In this document: positions 51,953 to 61,067 of the stretch, piece by piece
Layout of the letters: each line of letters starts with the position of its first letter
How positions within the stretch are numbered: the first letter of the stretch is position 1
Assembly (NCBI RefSeq): GCF_003268815.1
Contig: NZ_QLSV01000002.1
Span: 1 to 64,000 of the forward strand
DNA length: 64,000 nt
Direction: 5' to 3'
From: Flavobacterium lacus
GTDB lineage: Bacteria > Bacteroidota > Bacteroidia > Flavobacteriales > Flavobacteriaceae
Program-made: the position numbers and the translations under genes
Notes under the pieces: generated by a model
The model's input: the letters and a program-made list of their open reading frames with translations, nothing else
The model's database searches: none
Told to the model about the DNA's origin: nothing

Positions 51953-52930
51953 TTATTTATACAAAACCTTTTTTACTGCTTTTACAACATCCGAAGAATT
52001 TGGTAACCATTCTTTTAATAAGGTAGGTGAATATGGTGCCGGCGTATCCGCCGTTGTAATTCGTTGGATTGGAGCGTCTAAATAATCGAAAGCTCTTTCT
52101 TGAACCATATACGTAATTTCTGAAGCTACACTGGCAAATGGCCAAGCTTCTTCTAAAACTACTAAACGATTTGTTTTTTTAACCGACTTCAGAATGGCAT
52201 CATAATCCATCGGACGAACTGTTCTTAAGTCTATGATTTCGCACGAAATTCCCTCTTTTGCCAATTCATCTGCAGCGATAAAAGCTTCTTTAATGATTTT
52301 TCCAAAAGAAACAATGGTTACATCAGAACCTTCTCTTTTGATATCGGCAACACCAAGTGGAATAGTGTATTCTCCTTCCGGAACTTCCATTTTGTCACCA
52401 TACATTTGTTCTGATTCCATAAAAATAACCGGATCATTATCCCGAATGGCAGCTTTCAGTAAACCTTTTGCATCATACGCATTTGATGGTACAACAACCT
52501 TTAGACCCGGTGTATTGGCAAACCAATTTTCAAATGCTTGTGAGTGTGTTGCCCCTAATTGTCCGGCAGAAGCGGTTGGCCCTCTAAAAACCATCGGCAT
52601 TGGAAATTGTCCGGCCGACATTTGACGCATTTTTGCTGCGTTATTTATAATTTGATCAATGCCAACCAAAGAGAAGTTGAAGGTCATAAATTCTACAATC
52701 GGACGACATCCGTTCATGGCTGAACCAACGGCAATTCCGGCAAATCCAAGTTCGGCAATTGGCGTATCGATTACTCTTTTTGGACCAAACTCATCCAACA
52801 TTCCTTTGGAAGCTTTGTAGGCTCCATTATATTCTGCTACTTCTTCACCCATTAAATAAATGCTTTCATCACGTCGCATTTCTTCACTCATGGCCTCACA
52901 AATTGCTTCTCTGAATTGAATTGTTCTCAT
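51953..52930 (-). CDS. pdhB: Pyruvate dehydrogenase E1 component subunit beta
   Basis: This 325-residue beta subunit of the E1 component (alpha2beta2 type) decarboxylates pyruvate with thiamine diphosphate. Visible blocks are YLMGEEVAEYNGAYKASKGM (Glu activating ThDP), DTPIAELGFAGIAVGSA and the C-terminal transketolase domain (LEEAWPFASVASEITYMVQ). The subunit alpha and the E2 and E3 genes are not in the window, so the complex is encoded elsewhere. It is transcribed alone and divergently from etfB. A promoter box (TATTTTTG) lies at about 52964-52971. Confidence 0.94.
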   Translation of the reverse strand: MRTIQFREAICEAMSEEMRRDESIYLMGEEVAEYNGAYKASKGMLDEFGPKRVIDTPIAELGFAGIAVGSAMNGCRPIVEFMTFNFSLVGIDQIINNAAKMRQMSAGQFPMPMVFRGPTASAGQLGATHSQAFENWFANTPGLKVVVPSNAYDAKGLLKAAIRDNDPVIFMESEQMYGDKMEVPEGEYTIPLGVADIKREGSDVTIVSFGKIIKEAFIAADELAKEGISCEIIDLRTVRPMDYDAILKSVKKTNRLVVLEEAWPFASVASEITYMVQERAFDYLDAPIQRITTADTPAPYSPTLLKEWLPNSSDVVKAVKKVLYK

Positions 52931-52963
52931 ATCTATATTATCTTAAGTCTTTTTAACGAAAGG

Positions 52964-52971
52964 CAAAAATA
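52964..52971 (-). promoter_or_regulatory. pdhB promoter -7 box
   Basis: TATTTTTG on the minus strand, followed by CC, lies about 34 bp before the start codon. Confidence 0.6.
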
Positions 52972-53156
52972 AAAATTAAAAATCACTTAAATGCATATTT
53001 TGAAGGTAAAATAGTTGATAATTTTTGATGCTATTTAAATTGAGAATTCCCATTGATTAGAAGAAAAAAATGAAAAAACGTTTATAATACCCTACGAAAA
53101 CGATATAATACTGAAAAAATATTATGCACGCATACTAAAATTAGAAAATTTATTTG

Positions 53157-53164
53157 TACTTTCG
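53157..53164 (+). promoter_or_regulatory. etfB promoter -7 box
   Basis: TACTTTCG is close to TAnnTTTG and lies 27 bp before the ATG. It is preceded by A/T-rich sequence without a clear -33 box. Confidence 0.45.
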
Positions 53165-53190
53165 TAACCGAAATAATTTAAATTTATTAT

Positions 53191-53937
53191 ATGAAAATAT
53201 TAGTTTGCATCAGTCATGTACCTGATACTACTTCAAAAATTAATTTTACAAACGGCGATTCAAAATTTGATACAAATGGTGTGCAATTTGTTATTAACCC
53301 GAACGATGAATTTGGTTTAACCAGAGCAATTTGGTTTCAAGAGCAACAAGGAGCAAACGTAACCGTTGTTAATGTTGGCGGCCCCGATACTGAACCTACC
53401 TTGAGAAAAGCACTGGCTATTGGAGCAAACGAAGCAATTCGCGTAAACGCCAGTCCAACCGACGGCTTTTTTGTAGCCAAACAATTAGCCGAAGTAATCA
53501 AACAAGGTCACTATGACTTAGTGATTTGCGGAAAAGAATCATTGGATTATAATGGTGGAATGGTTCCCGGAATGATTGCCGGTTTATTGGGTTATAATTT
53601 TATCAATTCTTGTATTGATGTAAAAGTGGATGGTTCATCTGCCAAAGTGATTAGAGAAATTGACGGTGGTAAAGAAACTAGTTCTGCCACTTTACCATTA
53701 GTAATTGGCGGTCAGAAAGGATTAGTGGAGGAAAAAGACTTACGAATTCCCAACATGAGAGGAATTATGACAGCTCGTACAAAAGTATTAACCGTTTTGG
53801 AACCCCTTGATGCAACTATCAGCACGAAAGCGGTGAAATTTGAAAAACCCGCTCCAAAGTCAGCAGTAAAATTAGTTAGTGCTGATAATTTGGATGAGCT
53901 AGTGCGTTTGTTACACAACGAAGCAAAGGTAATTTAG
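53191..53937 (+). CDS. etfB: Electron transfer flavoprotein subunit beta
   Basis: EtfB forms a heterodimer with EtfA that carries electrons from acyl-CoA dehydrogenases to the quinone pool. The 248-residue protein starts with the typical MKILVCISHVPDTTSKI and has the GKESLDYNGGMVPGMIAGLLG block and the adenine-nucleotide-binding region near TARTKVLTVLEP. It precedes etfA by 101 bp of direct-repeat sequence and is probably cotranscribed with it. The pair suggests beta-oxidation of fatty acids or amino acids. Confidence 0.95.
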   Translation: MKILVCISHVPDTTSKINFTNGDSKFDTNGVQFVINPNDEFGLTRAIWFQEQQGANVTVVNVGGPDTEPTLRKALAIGANEAIRVNASPTDGFFVAKQLAEVIKQGHYDLVICGKESLDYNGGMVPGMIAGLLGYNFINSCIDVKVDGSSAKVIREIDGGKETSSATLPLVIGGQKGLVEEKDLRIPNMRGIMTARTKVLTVLEPLDATISTKAVKFEKPAPKSAVKLVSADNLDELVRLLHNEAKVI

Positions 53938-53939
53938 TG

Positions 53940-54035
53940 ATCAGTGTTCAGTTTTTAGTGTTCAGTTTTTTAACAAACACTTAAACTTTTAACCCTTTTA
54001 AACTCTTAAACCATTTTAAACTTTTAAACAAAAAA
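53940..54035. repeat. Short tandem repeats between etfB and etfA
   Basis: AGTGTTCAGTTTTT occurs twice in tandem, then several TTAAAC / TTTTAAAC units follow. This is the only long gap inside the etf pair and is made up of such repeats. Confidence 0.65.
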
Positions 54036-54038
54036 ATT

Positions 54039-55007
54039 ATGTCATTATTAATATATGCAGAATCGGCTGACGGAAAATTTAAGAAAGTAGCTTTCGAAAT
54101 AGCTTCCTATGCAAAAAAAGTTGCAGAATCGATTGGAACAACGGTTACTGCTGTCACAGTAAATACGGCAGATGTTTCAGAATTATCAAAATATGGTGTG
54201 GATAAAGTCTTGAAAGTGAGTAACGATAAATTGTCTACTTTTAATGCAAAAGCATACGCCGATGTAATCAAACAAGCGGCTCAAAAGGAGGGAGCAAAAG
54301 TTATTGTGCTTTCCTCAACGACAGATAGTATTTATTTAGCCCCTTTTGTAGCTGTTGGATTAGAAGCGGGTTTTGCTTCAAATGTGGTTGGATTGCCTTT
54401 GAGCACTTCGCCATTTCAAGTAAAAAGAAATGCTTTTTCAAACAAAGCTTTCAACATCACCGAAATTTCTACGGATGTAAAAGTGCTCGGTTTGGCTAAA
54501 AACTCGTATGGAATAGTAGAAAGTAATTCATCTTTATCCTCTGAAGATTTTTTACCAAGTTTAAACGATGCTGACTTTACTATTAAAGTTGAAAACGTAG
54601 AAAAAATAACCGGGCAAGTTACAATAGCCGATGCGGAAGTTGTAATCTCTGGTGGTCGCGGGCTAAAAGGGCCTGAAAATTGGGGATTAGTGGAAGATTT
54701 AGCAGCTGTTTTAGGAGCAGCTACTGCTTGTTCAAAACCGGTTTCCGATTTAGGCTGGAGACCTCACAGCGAACACGTTGGACAAACCGGAAAACCTGTT
54801 GCAACGAATTTATATATTGCGATTGGAATTTCAGGAGCAATTCAACATATTGCCGGAATTAACTCGTCTAAAGTAAAAGTAGTCATCAATTCTGACCCTG
54901 AAGCTCCTTTCTTTAAAGTAGCCGATTATGGCGTAGTTGGCGATGCTTTTGAAATTGTTCCTAAATTGACTCAAAAATTAAAAGAATTTAAAGCTCAAAA
55001 TTCATAA
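54039..55007 (+). CDS. etfA: Electron transfer flavoprotein subunit alpha
   Basis: This 322-residue FAD-binding subunit has the C-terminal FAD domain signature ISGGRGLKGPENWGLVEDLA (residues about 203-224), then SKPVSDLGWRPHSEHVGQTGKPV. YIAIGISGAIQHIAGI ends the flavin site. The N-terminal domain (MSLLIYAESADGKFKK) resembles EtfB. A terminator follows at 55031-55085. The pair is split from pdhB by a divergent promoter region. Confidence 0.95.
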   Translation: MSLLIYAESADGKFKKVAFEIASYAKKVAESIGTTVTAVTVNTADVSELSKYGVDKVLKVSNDKLSTFNAKAYADVIKQAAQKEGAKVIVLSSTTDSIYLAPFVAVGLEAGFASNVVGLPLSTSPFQVKRNAFSNKAFNITEISTDVKVLGLAKNSYGIVESNSSLSSEDFLPSLNDADFTIKVENVEKITGQVTIADAEVVISGGRGLKGPENWGLVEDLAAVLGAATACSKPVSDLGWRPHSEHVGQTGKPVATNLYIAIGISGAIQHIAGINSSKVKVVINSDPEAPFFKVADYGVVGDAFEIVPKLTQKLKEFKAQNS

Positions 55008-55030
55008 TTTTTTATAAATTGTGCCCTCAT

Positions 55031-55085
55031 TGGGCTATCTAAATCGAGATAGTTGTATCTTTGTTTGGATAGCCCATTTTTTTAT
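55031..55085 (+). terminator. etfA terminator
   Basis: TGGGCTATC pairs with GATAGCCCA across a 28-base loop that contains a smaller GATA hairpin, followed by T-run. It lies about 25 bp past the stop codon. Confidence 0.8.
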
Positions 55086-55135
55086 TACTAATTAAGCATA
55101 AATGCCTTATTTTTAGAGCATTATAATATTATAAT

Positions 55136-55759
55136 ATGAGTCTTGTTAAACTAGCCATAAAAGGAATTTCTTATAGTCAAACCCAAAACGGTGCCTACGC
55201 ATTGATTCTAAATGAAGTAGATGGAGAGCGAAAATTACCCATTGTGATTGGAGCTTTTGAAGCCCAATCGATTGCCATAGCCTTAGAAAAAGAGATAAAA
55301 CCACCTCGCCCACTCACGCACGACCTATTTAAAAATTTTGCAGACCGATTTGATATCATTGTAAAACAAGTGATTATTCACAAATTGGTGGATGGTGTTT
55401 TTTATTCGAGTATAATTTGCGAACGCGATAAAATTGAAGAGATTATTGATGCTCGAACTTCCGATGCAATTGCGTTAGCTTTGCGATTTAATGCTCCTAT
55501 TTTTACTTACAAAAATATCTTGGACAAAGCCGGGGTTTATCTAAAAGGAAACTCAATGGACCCTGAAAATGCCAACGAAGATAACGATGGTGTTTTGACT
55601 ACGCCCGAAACATTTGGCTCAGAAGAAACTACACCAAAAGATAGTTACAGCGGAAAAAGTGTGCAGGAATTATATGAATTGTTGAATGAAGCAGTTCAAA
55701 ACGAAGACTATGAAAAAGCAGCTAAGATTAGAGATGAAATTTCAAAAAAGGAATCTTAG
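55136..55759 (+). CDS. Bifunctional nuclease family protein (DUF151) with UVR motif
   Basis: This 207-residue protein has an N-terminal DUF151 domain of the BFN family, named after a plant nuclease with DNase and RNase activity. Examples are LPIVIGAFEAQSIAIALEK and ARTSDAIALALRF. The C-terminus is a UvrB/UvrC-type helical motif (SVQELYELLNEAVQNEDYEKAA), joined by an acidic linker (about 140-165). Catalysis by the bacterial proteins is not well established. It lies about 45 bp before the nucleoside transporter gene. Confidence 0.88.
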   Translation: MSLVKLAIKGISYSQTQNGAYALILNEVDGERKLPIVIGAFEAQSIAIALEKEIKPPRPLTHDLFKNFADRFDIIVKQVIIHKLVDGVFYSSIICERDKIEEIIDARTSDAIALALRFNAPIFTYKNILDKAGVYLKGNSMDPENANEDNDGVLTTPETFGSEETTPKDSYSGKSVQELYELLNEAVQNEDYEKAAKIRDEISKKES

Positions 55760-55805
55760 ATAATTCCAAAATCCTATAAAATAATCCAACTAGTATATTT
55801 TAAAA

Positions 55806-57464
55806 ATGTATAAAAAAATAATTTTACTAACTTTAACTGTGCTGTTTTCAGTTGGTTTAAGTGCACAAGAACTTGAAAAAAAATGGCAATTAAGTTCTTC
55901 TGAAACGGATTATTTAGAATTAAAAGAAGGTGGTTATGAGCTCAAAATCAGTTCAGACAGCCTAACTCAAAAAGGTGATTATTTAGTACAAGATAATTTT
56001 CTTTTTCTGTTTGAAAATGGTTCCGATGCACCAACCAAACGATTTACAATTGAATCTAAATCAGATTCACTTTTAACGTTAAAATCGAAAGATAAAGCGT
56101 ATTCTTTTTTCTCTTCCAACAAAATAAAACCGGCTCAAAATCAAGCAAAATTGATTGCTAGCCAAGGATTTTCAATAACCAGCTTATGGAAAGGAATTTT
56201 AGGAATGCTTTCACTTTTAGCCTTAGCATTTGTATTTAGTGCCAATCGAAAAGCGATTAATTGGAAAACAGTTGGAATCGGAATTTTGGCTCAATTGATA
56301 CTTGCAATTGGTGTACTGAAAGTAACTTTTGTAAAAAATATATTTGAATTTGTTGGCGGATTATTCGTCAAAGTATTAGATTTTACGAGAGCCGGAAGCG
56401 AATTTTTACTAGGTGGAATGATGAATGTGGATAATTTTGGATTCATCTTTTTATTCCAAGTTTTACCAACTATTATATTTTTCTCCGCTTTGACTTCGTT
56501 ATTATTTTATTTGGGAATAATTCAAATTGTGGTAAAAGGTTTAGCGATGCTTTTAACCAAAATTCTAGGCATTTCGGGAGCAGAAAGTTTATCAGTTGCC
56601 GGAAATATCTTTTTAGGTCAAACCGAAGCTCCGTTGATGATTAAAGCCTATTTGGAGAAAATGAATAAAAGTGAAATTCTTTTAGTTATGGTCGGCGGAA
56701 TGGCCACTGTAGCAGGAGGAGTTTTGGCGGCATATATTGGTTTTTTAGGCGGAAACGATCCGGTTTTGCGTTTGGAATTTGCTAAACATTTACTCGCCGC
56801 ATCAGTGATGGCTGCTCCTGGAGCTATAGTTGTTTCTAAAATTCTATATCCTCAAACCGAATTAATCAACACCAATGTGGAGGTTTCCAAAGAAAAAATT
56901 GGTTCAAATATTCTTGATGCTATTGCAACCGGTACGACAGAAGGCTTGAAATTAGCAGCAAATGTTGCTGCAATGTTGTTGGTTTTCATTGCTTTTATTG
57001 CGATGATTAATTATACTTTAAGTTGGATTGGCGGATGGTCCGGATTGAATGATGTTATTGCCGCAAATACTCCTTATTCAAAATTTTCATTAGAAACTAT
57101 CCTAGGAATTGTCTTTGCTCCGTTAATGTGGTTAATTGGTGTTGCAAAGGAAGATGTGATGTTGATGGGTCAATTATTAGGAATTAAGTTAGCAGCTTCC
57201 GAATTTGTGGGGTACATTCAATTAGCAGAATTAAAAAATGTAGCATCAACGATCCATTTCACATATGATAAATCAGTAATTATGGCCACCTATATGTTAT
57301 GTGGTTTTGCAAATTTTGCTTCTATCGGAATTCAAATTGGCGGAATTGGATCATTAGCTCCCGGACAAAGGAAAACACTTTCCGAATTTGGTTTAAAAGC
57401 GGTGATTGGTGGAAGTATAGCATCTTTGCTATCAGCAACTATTGCCGGAATGATTATTGGATAA
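55806..57464 (+). CDS. CNT-family nucleoside transporter (NupC type) with periplasmic N-terminal domain
   Basis: This concentrative nucleoside transporter imports nucleosides coupled to H+ or Na+. The 552-residue protein has a signal peptide (SVGLSAQ) and an extra domain of about 95 residues, then the CNT core with the usual segments: GGMMNVDNFGFIFLFQVLP, the conserved NIFLGQTEAPLMIKAYLEKMNKSE, and VTEGLKLAANVAAML-like with LCGFANFASIGIQIGG. The N-terminal region (residues about 20-110) looks like a small beta-domain (lipocalin-like) and is not usual in NupC from other phyla. It precedes a small membrane gene and thyA, which fits nucleotide salvage. Confidence 0.92.
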   Translation: MYKKIILLTLTVLFSVGLSAQELEKKWQLSSSETDYLELKEGGYELKISSDSLTQKGDYLVQDNFLFLFENGSDAPTKRFTIESKSDSLLTLKSKDKAYSFFSSNKIKPAQNQAKLIASQGFSITSLWKGILGMLSLLALAFVFSANRKAINWKTVGIGILAQLILAIGVLKVTFVKNIFEFVGGLFVKVLDFTRAGSEFLLGGMMNVDNFGFIFLFQVLPTIIFFSALTSLLFYLGIIQIVVKGLAMLLTKILGISGAESLSVAGNIFLGQTEAPLMIKAYLEKMNKSEILLVMVGGMATVAGGVLAAYIGFLGGNDPVLRLEFAKHLLAASVMAAPGAIVVSKILYPQTELINTNVEVSKEKIGSNILDAIATGTTEGLKLAANVAAMLLVFIAFIAMINYTLSWIGGWSGLNDVIAANTPYSKFSLETILGIVFAPLMWLIGVAKEDVMLMGQLLGIKLAASEFVGYIQLAELKNVASTIHFTYDKSVIMATYMLCGFANFASIGIQIGGIGSLAPGQRKTLSEFGLKAVIGGSIASLLSATIAGMIIG

Positions 57465-57467
57465 ATT

Positions 57468-57815
57468 ATGACACATCATTTTATTTGTAATCATTGCAGG
57501 CATGAAAATAAAATTTCTATCAGTGAAAGCGATAGAGGAACATATCAAATGCAAAATGGTGATTTTAAAGACACTATTTGTTCTAATTGTTTAAGAAAAG
57601 AAAAAACACACATAAATGATATTTTTGGTAAAGTATCTAAAACTTTAATATTATCTAGCTTTTTTACAAGTATTGTAATTGCTGTAATTTTATTTTTTAC
57701 TTTTAGAAATATTATAATTATTTCATCTGAAATTATAGGAATTCCAACACTATTGTTTTTTTATGAAAATAATTTAGTTAAATCGTTTAATGTTTATAGA
57801 ATCAGAAAAAAATGA
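57468..57815 (+). CDS. Small membrane protein with zinc-ribbon-like N-terminus, unknown function
   Basis: I do not recognise a family. The 115-residue protein has two Cys pairs (ICNHC near residue 7 and ICSNC near residue 38), a zinc-ribbon pattern, then two hydrophobic segments (about 60-100) and a basic tail (YRIRKK). It lies 3 bp after the transporter and overlaps thyA by 4 bp, so translation is coupled. It may be an accessory of the transporter or the salvage pathway; this is only from position. Confidence 0.65.
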   Translation: MTHHFICNHCRHENKISISESDRGTYQMQNGDFKDTICSNCLRKEKTHINDIFGKVSKTLILSSFFTSIVIAVILFFTFRNIIIISSEIIGIPTLLFFYENNLVKSFNVYRIRKK

Positions 57816-58636
57816 AGCAGTATCATGATCTCGTAAAACACGTTTTAGAAAACGGAACGCAAAAAGGTGACCGAACCGGAACCGGAACGATTAGTGTTTT
57901 CGGTTACCAAATGCGTTTTGATTTAAGCGAAGGTTTTCCGATGGTTACTACTAAAAAATTACACTTAAAATCGATTATACACGAATTACTTTGGTTTATT
58001 AAAGGCGAAACCAACATCAGTTATTTAAAAGAAAACGGGGTTAAAATATGGGATGATTGGGCCGATGAAAACGGTGATCTAGGTCCGGTTTATGGTCATC
58101 AATGGCGGAATTGGAACAGTGAAGAAATTGATCAAATTACCGAATTAATCGAAACCTTAAAGAAGAACCCAAATAGCCGTAGAATGTTGGTTTCCGCTTG
58201 GAATCCTTCGGTTTTACCCGACACATCCAAATCATTTGCAGAAAATGTAGCCAACGGAAAAGCGGCTCTTCCACCCTGTCACGCTTTTTTTCAATTTTAT
58301 GTCGCTGAGGGAAAATTGAGTTGCCAATTATATCAACGCAGTGCCGATATCTTTTTGGGTGTTCCGTTTAACATTGCTTCGTATGCCTTATTTACATTGA
58401 TGATTGCTCAGGTTTGCGATTTACAACCGGGAGATTTTATTCACACTTTTGGTGACGCTCATATTTATAACAATCACATTGAACAATTGGAATTACAACT
58501 TTCGCGTGAGCCAAAACCTTTACCAAAAATGATTTTGAATCCGGAAATTAAAGCTATTTTTGATTTTACATTTGATGATTTTACGCTGGAAGGATATGAT
58601 CCGCATCCGCATATTAAAGGAGTTGTGGCTGTTTAA
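57812..58636 (+). CDS. thyA: Thymidylate synthase
   Basis: ThyA methylates dUMP to dTMP with methylenetetrahydrofolate, producing dihydrofolate. The 274-residue protein has the catalytic Cys in [13 protein letters not shown] and the [16 protein letters not shown] and [22 protein letters not shown] blocks. The related DHFR gene lies about 1.4 kb downstream (60019). It is preceded by a nucleoside transporter and a small membrane gene in the same direction. Confidence 0.97.
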   Translation: MKQYHDLVKHVLENGTQKGDRTGTGTISVFGYQMRFDLSEGFPMVTTKKLHLKSIIHELLWFIKGETNISYLKENGVKIWDDWADENGDLGPVYGHQWRNWNSEEIDQITELIETLKKNPNSRRMLVSAWNPSVLPDTSKSFAENVANGKAALPPCHAFFQFYVAEGKLSCQLYQRSADIFLGVPFNIASYALFTLMIAQVCDLQPGDFIHTFGDAHIYNNHIEQLELQLSREPKPLPKMILNPEIKAIFDFTFDDFTLEGYDPHPHIKGVVAV

Positions 58637-58647
58637 ATAAAAATATT

Positions 58648-59079
58648 ATGTTTAAAATTAAAATTCTGTTTTTTCTCTTGTGTTTTAATTTGATTTCAGC
58701 TCAAACAGAAGAGAGCGAGAATCAAGAAAACGTTTCTTTTCAAATTATTGAAGATGTACCCATTTTTCCCGGTTGCGAAGAAATTTCAATGAAAGAAAGA
58801 AAACGTTGCTTCCAAGAAAAAATACAAGAACATATTAAAATTAATTTCAGATACCCTAGAGCTGCAATTAAAGATAAAATTCAGGGAAAAGTATTTATTT
58901 CCTTTATAATTGAAAAAGATGGAAATGTTAACATAAGTAACATAAGAGGTCCACATCCTATTTTGGAGAATGAAGCAAAAAGAATATTTTCATTATTGCC
59001 AAAAATGATACCCGGTTATCAAAAAGGCAAGCCCGTAAGAATGACAATGTCAATTCCTTTAACTTTCAAGTTGACATAA
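58648..59079 (+). CDS. TonB C-terminal domain protein
   Basis: This 143-residue protein has a signal peptide (LLCFNLISAQ) and a TonB C-terminal type beta domain: FPGCEEISMKERKRCFQEKIQEHI, RYPRAAIKDKIQGKVFISFIIEKDGNV and the PVRMTMSIPLTFKL end. Unlike energy-transducing TonB it lacks a long Pro-rich region and probably an inner-membrane anchor, so it may be a soluble periplasmic relative rather than a true TonB. It lies 11 bp after thyA, and a terminator follows. Confidence 0.82.
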   Translation: MFKIKILFFLLCFNLISAQTEESENQENVSFQIIEDVPIFPGCEEISMKERKRCFQEKIQEHIKINFRYPRAAIKDKIQGKVFISFIIEKDGNVNISNIRGPHPILENEAKRIFSLLPKMIPGYQKGKPVRMTMSIPLTFKLT

Positions 59080-59106
59080 AAAAACCACCTAAAAAGGTGG
59101 TTAAAT
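59078..59106. terminator. Bidirectional terminator between TonB-like and CBM48-like genes
   Basis: AACCACCT and AGGTGGTT pair over a 4-base loop, with A-tract on the left and T-rich DNA on the right. The genes on each side are convergent. Confidence 0.8.
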
Positions 59107-59124
59107 TTAAATTTTAAGTTTTTC

Positions 59125-59421
59125 TTAAACCGCTACAACACTATTCTCAGCAGCAGCAAAATCATTCCATTTGTAAGCATCAGCTTGATCATCGTTTACG
59201 AATTCTCCATCAACTAAATAACGGAATTCGTATGAGTTAGAAGCAGGTAGTTCAAAAGTAGCTTTGAAAGTACCATTTTTTAATTTTGCTAATTCTCCTT
59301 CTTTAGGATTCCAGTTGTTGAAATCACCAACAACAGCTGCAGTGGTAGCTTCTTTTGCTTCGATTGAAAAAGTTACTTTACAAACCGGTTTTGTTTTTAT
59401 AAATTGCTTCTTGATTGCCAT
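59125..59421 (-). CDS. Isoamylase early-set (CBM48/AMPK-type) domain protein
   Basis: This short protein of about 98 residues is a single carbohydrate-binding E-set domain of the type found in AMPK beta and branching enzymes. It shows CKVTFSIEAKEATTAAVVGDFNNWNP and FEFRYLVDGEF-like SYEFRYLVDGEFVNDDQAD. Upstream hydrophobic codons (59422-59478) are not used because they contain no signal peptide cleavage pattern, and MAIKKQFIKT is the usual start. It probably binds glycogen-like polymers. It has no enzymatic part and no glycogen genes nearby. Confidence 0.85.
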   Translation of the reverse strand: MAIKKQFIKTKPVCKVTFSIEAKEATTAAVVGDFNNWNPKEGELAKLKNGTFKATFELPASNSYEFRYLVDGEFVNDDQADAYKWNDFAAAENSVVAV

Positions 59422-59671
59422 AATTAATTTAATTTTAAAATTACGCCACAAAGAAACAAATAGAATAATGAAAATCAAATAGTTAGCTTTCTTTTTGTTA
59501 AATTACCAAAAACCACCACAAAAAATAGCTATTTTATTAATTTATAATAGGTTAGATTAACAATTCTAGATAGGAAAACGGTTTCGCTTTTCATTATCTG
59601 TAAAAATGATTTTTTTATTTTTCAAAAATATAATACCTTTCAGAACCAAAAAACCATAAATAAAAACCATC

Positions 59672-60016
59672 ATGAACACTGAGCAACACGAACAATACGA
59701 ATATGCTCGTAGAAGAATTAAACAAAAGAAGCGGCTTTATTATCATTTTGTTCTTTTTTTAATTGGGAGTTTATTCTTTTTTTTAGTGGAAAAGTTTTTT
59801 GATATTCAACCCTTTGAAGGTTGGTATTTATGGGCAGTTACCATCTGGTTTTTCCTTTTTATTCTTCATTTCATCAAAGTGTATATTACTGACCGATTTA
59901 TGAATAAAAACTGGGAACGTGATCAAATTGAACGTTTAATGGCCAAACAGGAACAACGAATTAAACAATTGGAACAAAAAATAGAAAACGAATCTAATTC
60001 AAAAAAAGAATTTTAA
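59672..60016 (+). CDS. 2TM domain protein
   Basis: This 114-residue protein has a cytoplasmic N-terminus (EQYEYARRRIKQKKRLYYHF), two membrane segments (about 25-50 and 60-85) and a C-terminal coiled coil rich in Gln/Glu/Lys (QERIKQLEQKIENE). The 2TM domain family is of unknown function; it is often next to kinases and regulators in Bacteroidota. It lies 2 bp before folA, so it is cotranscribed with dihydrofolate reductase. Confidence 0.85.
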   Translation: MNTEQHEQYEYARRRIKQKKRLYYHFVLFLIGSLFFFLVEKFFDIQPFEGWYLWAVTIWFFLFILHFIKVYITDRFMNKNWERDQIERLMAKQEQRIKQLEQKIENESNSKKEF

Positions 60017-60018
60017 TA

Positions 60019-60501
60019 ATGATAATAATGATTGCGGCTGTCGCCGAAAACAATGCTTTAGGAAAAGACAATAATCTAGTTTGGCATCTGCCGGACGATT
60101 TCAGACGGTTCAAAGAATTAACTTCCGGTCATCCTATTATCATGGGTAGAAAAACATTTGAAAGTTTCCCCAAGCTACTTCCTAACAGAACCCACATCAT
60201 TATTACTAGACAAAAAAATTATCAACCAGAACACTGTATTGTGGTTGATAGTATTGAAAAAGCTCTTGAATTTGTTCCCGAAGAAGAAAACGCTTTCATT
60301 ATTGGTGGTGGCGAAATCTATAAACAATCACTCGATTATACAGATGTTATTGAACTCACTCGTGTTCATGACTCCTTTGACGCTGATACCTATTTTCCCG
60401 AAATAAATCCGGACAGTTGGCAGTTAGTAGAGGAAGAATATCATCCAAAAGATGAAAAACATTTGGTTGATTTTACGTATCAAACGTTTATTCGTAAATA
60501 A
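60019..60501 (+). CDS. folA: Dihydrofolate reductase
   Basis: FolA reduces dihydrofolate to tetrahydrofolate with NADPH and so regenerates the cofactor spent by ThyA. The 160-residue enzyme has AAVAENNALGKDNNLVWHLPDD (with the active-site Asp), MGRKTFESFPKLLPNRTHIIITR and IIGGGEIYKQSL. The gene for thymidylate synthase is nearby on the same strand. A second ATG two codons in (IMIAAV) is also possible. A terminator follows. Confidence 0.96.
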   Translation: MIIMIAAVAENNALGKDNNLVWHLPDDFRRFKELTSGHPIIMGRKTFESFPKLLPNRTHIIITRQKNYQPEHCIVVDSIEKALEFVPEEENAFIIGGGEIYKQSLDYTDVIELTRVHDSFDADTYFPEINPDSWQLVEEEYHPKDEKHLVDFTYQTFIRK

Positions 60502-60527
60502 AAAAACATCCCTTTCGGGATGTTTAG
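60502..60527 (+). terminator. folA terminator
   Basis: AAACATCCC pairs with GGGATGTTT over a 4-base loop. The A-tract precedes and a short T-run is part of the stem. It lies directly past the folA stop codon and could work in both directions. Confidence 0.78.
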
Positions 60528-60554
60528 AATCAATGTAATCATGTATGAACTGGC

Positions 60555-60935
60555 CTATTCAAGCATCAGTATCTGATAACTTAATATAAAAATCACCACT
60601 GCCAGAAATACTCCAGAAATGAAGATCACGACATTGGCAAACCTTTGAGAATACATCTCAAAGAAGCCTTTAATACCAAATACCACAAAGGTACTAAAAG
60701 CGAAAAAAACTAAAATTTCCAAAAACAAATTTAACCCTAAGAACGTTTGTGGCACCCCAACTGCAGTATAGCCTATTAAAGCGATACTGTCGATACTGCT
60801 AACAAGAAAAAATGTGATAACTAGTGCCAGTAGTATCCATCTTAATTCAGCCTTTACAATTCTTGACAACATGATATGTAACATTTGATTCATGTTGTAA
60901 AATTCCACATTATCAATCATGTACACAATACCCAC
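60555..60935 (-). CDS. Small membrane protein, unknown function
   Basis: I do not recognise a family. The 126-residue product has three hydrophobic helices (about 32-58, 62-85, and 99-124). The N-terminal part up to MNQMLHIM may not be translated, as an internal ATG (about residue 15) is equally likely. It is on the minus strand, opposite to its neighbours folA and menG, and appears to be a single-gene unit. I see no sign of export or enzymatic motifs. Confidence 0.55.
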   Translation of the reverse strand: MGIVYMIDNVEFYNMNQMLHIMLSRIVKAELRWILLALVITFFLVSSIDSIALIGYTAVGVPQTFLGLNLFLEILVFFAFSTFVVFGIKGFFEMYSQRFANVVIFISGVFLAVVIFILSYQILMLE

Positions 60936-61023
60936 TTCTAGTGATTTTTTTGTATCACTAAAAACAGTGATTTTTTGTTCATCTTTTCTTTTGATTAGTT
61001 AAACAAATTAAATAGTTCTATTA

Positions 61024-61053
61024 TTGTTATGATTACAGAATAGTTTATATTTG
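61024..61053 (+). promoter_or_regulatory. menG promoter
   Basis: TTG at about 61024-61026, 19 bp, then TATATTTG at 61046-61053, followed by CC, is a complete Bacteroidota promoter. The ATG lies 15 bp after the -7 box. Confidence 0.75.
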
Positions 61054-61067
61054 CCTAAAATTTTAGT

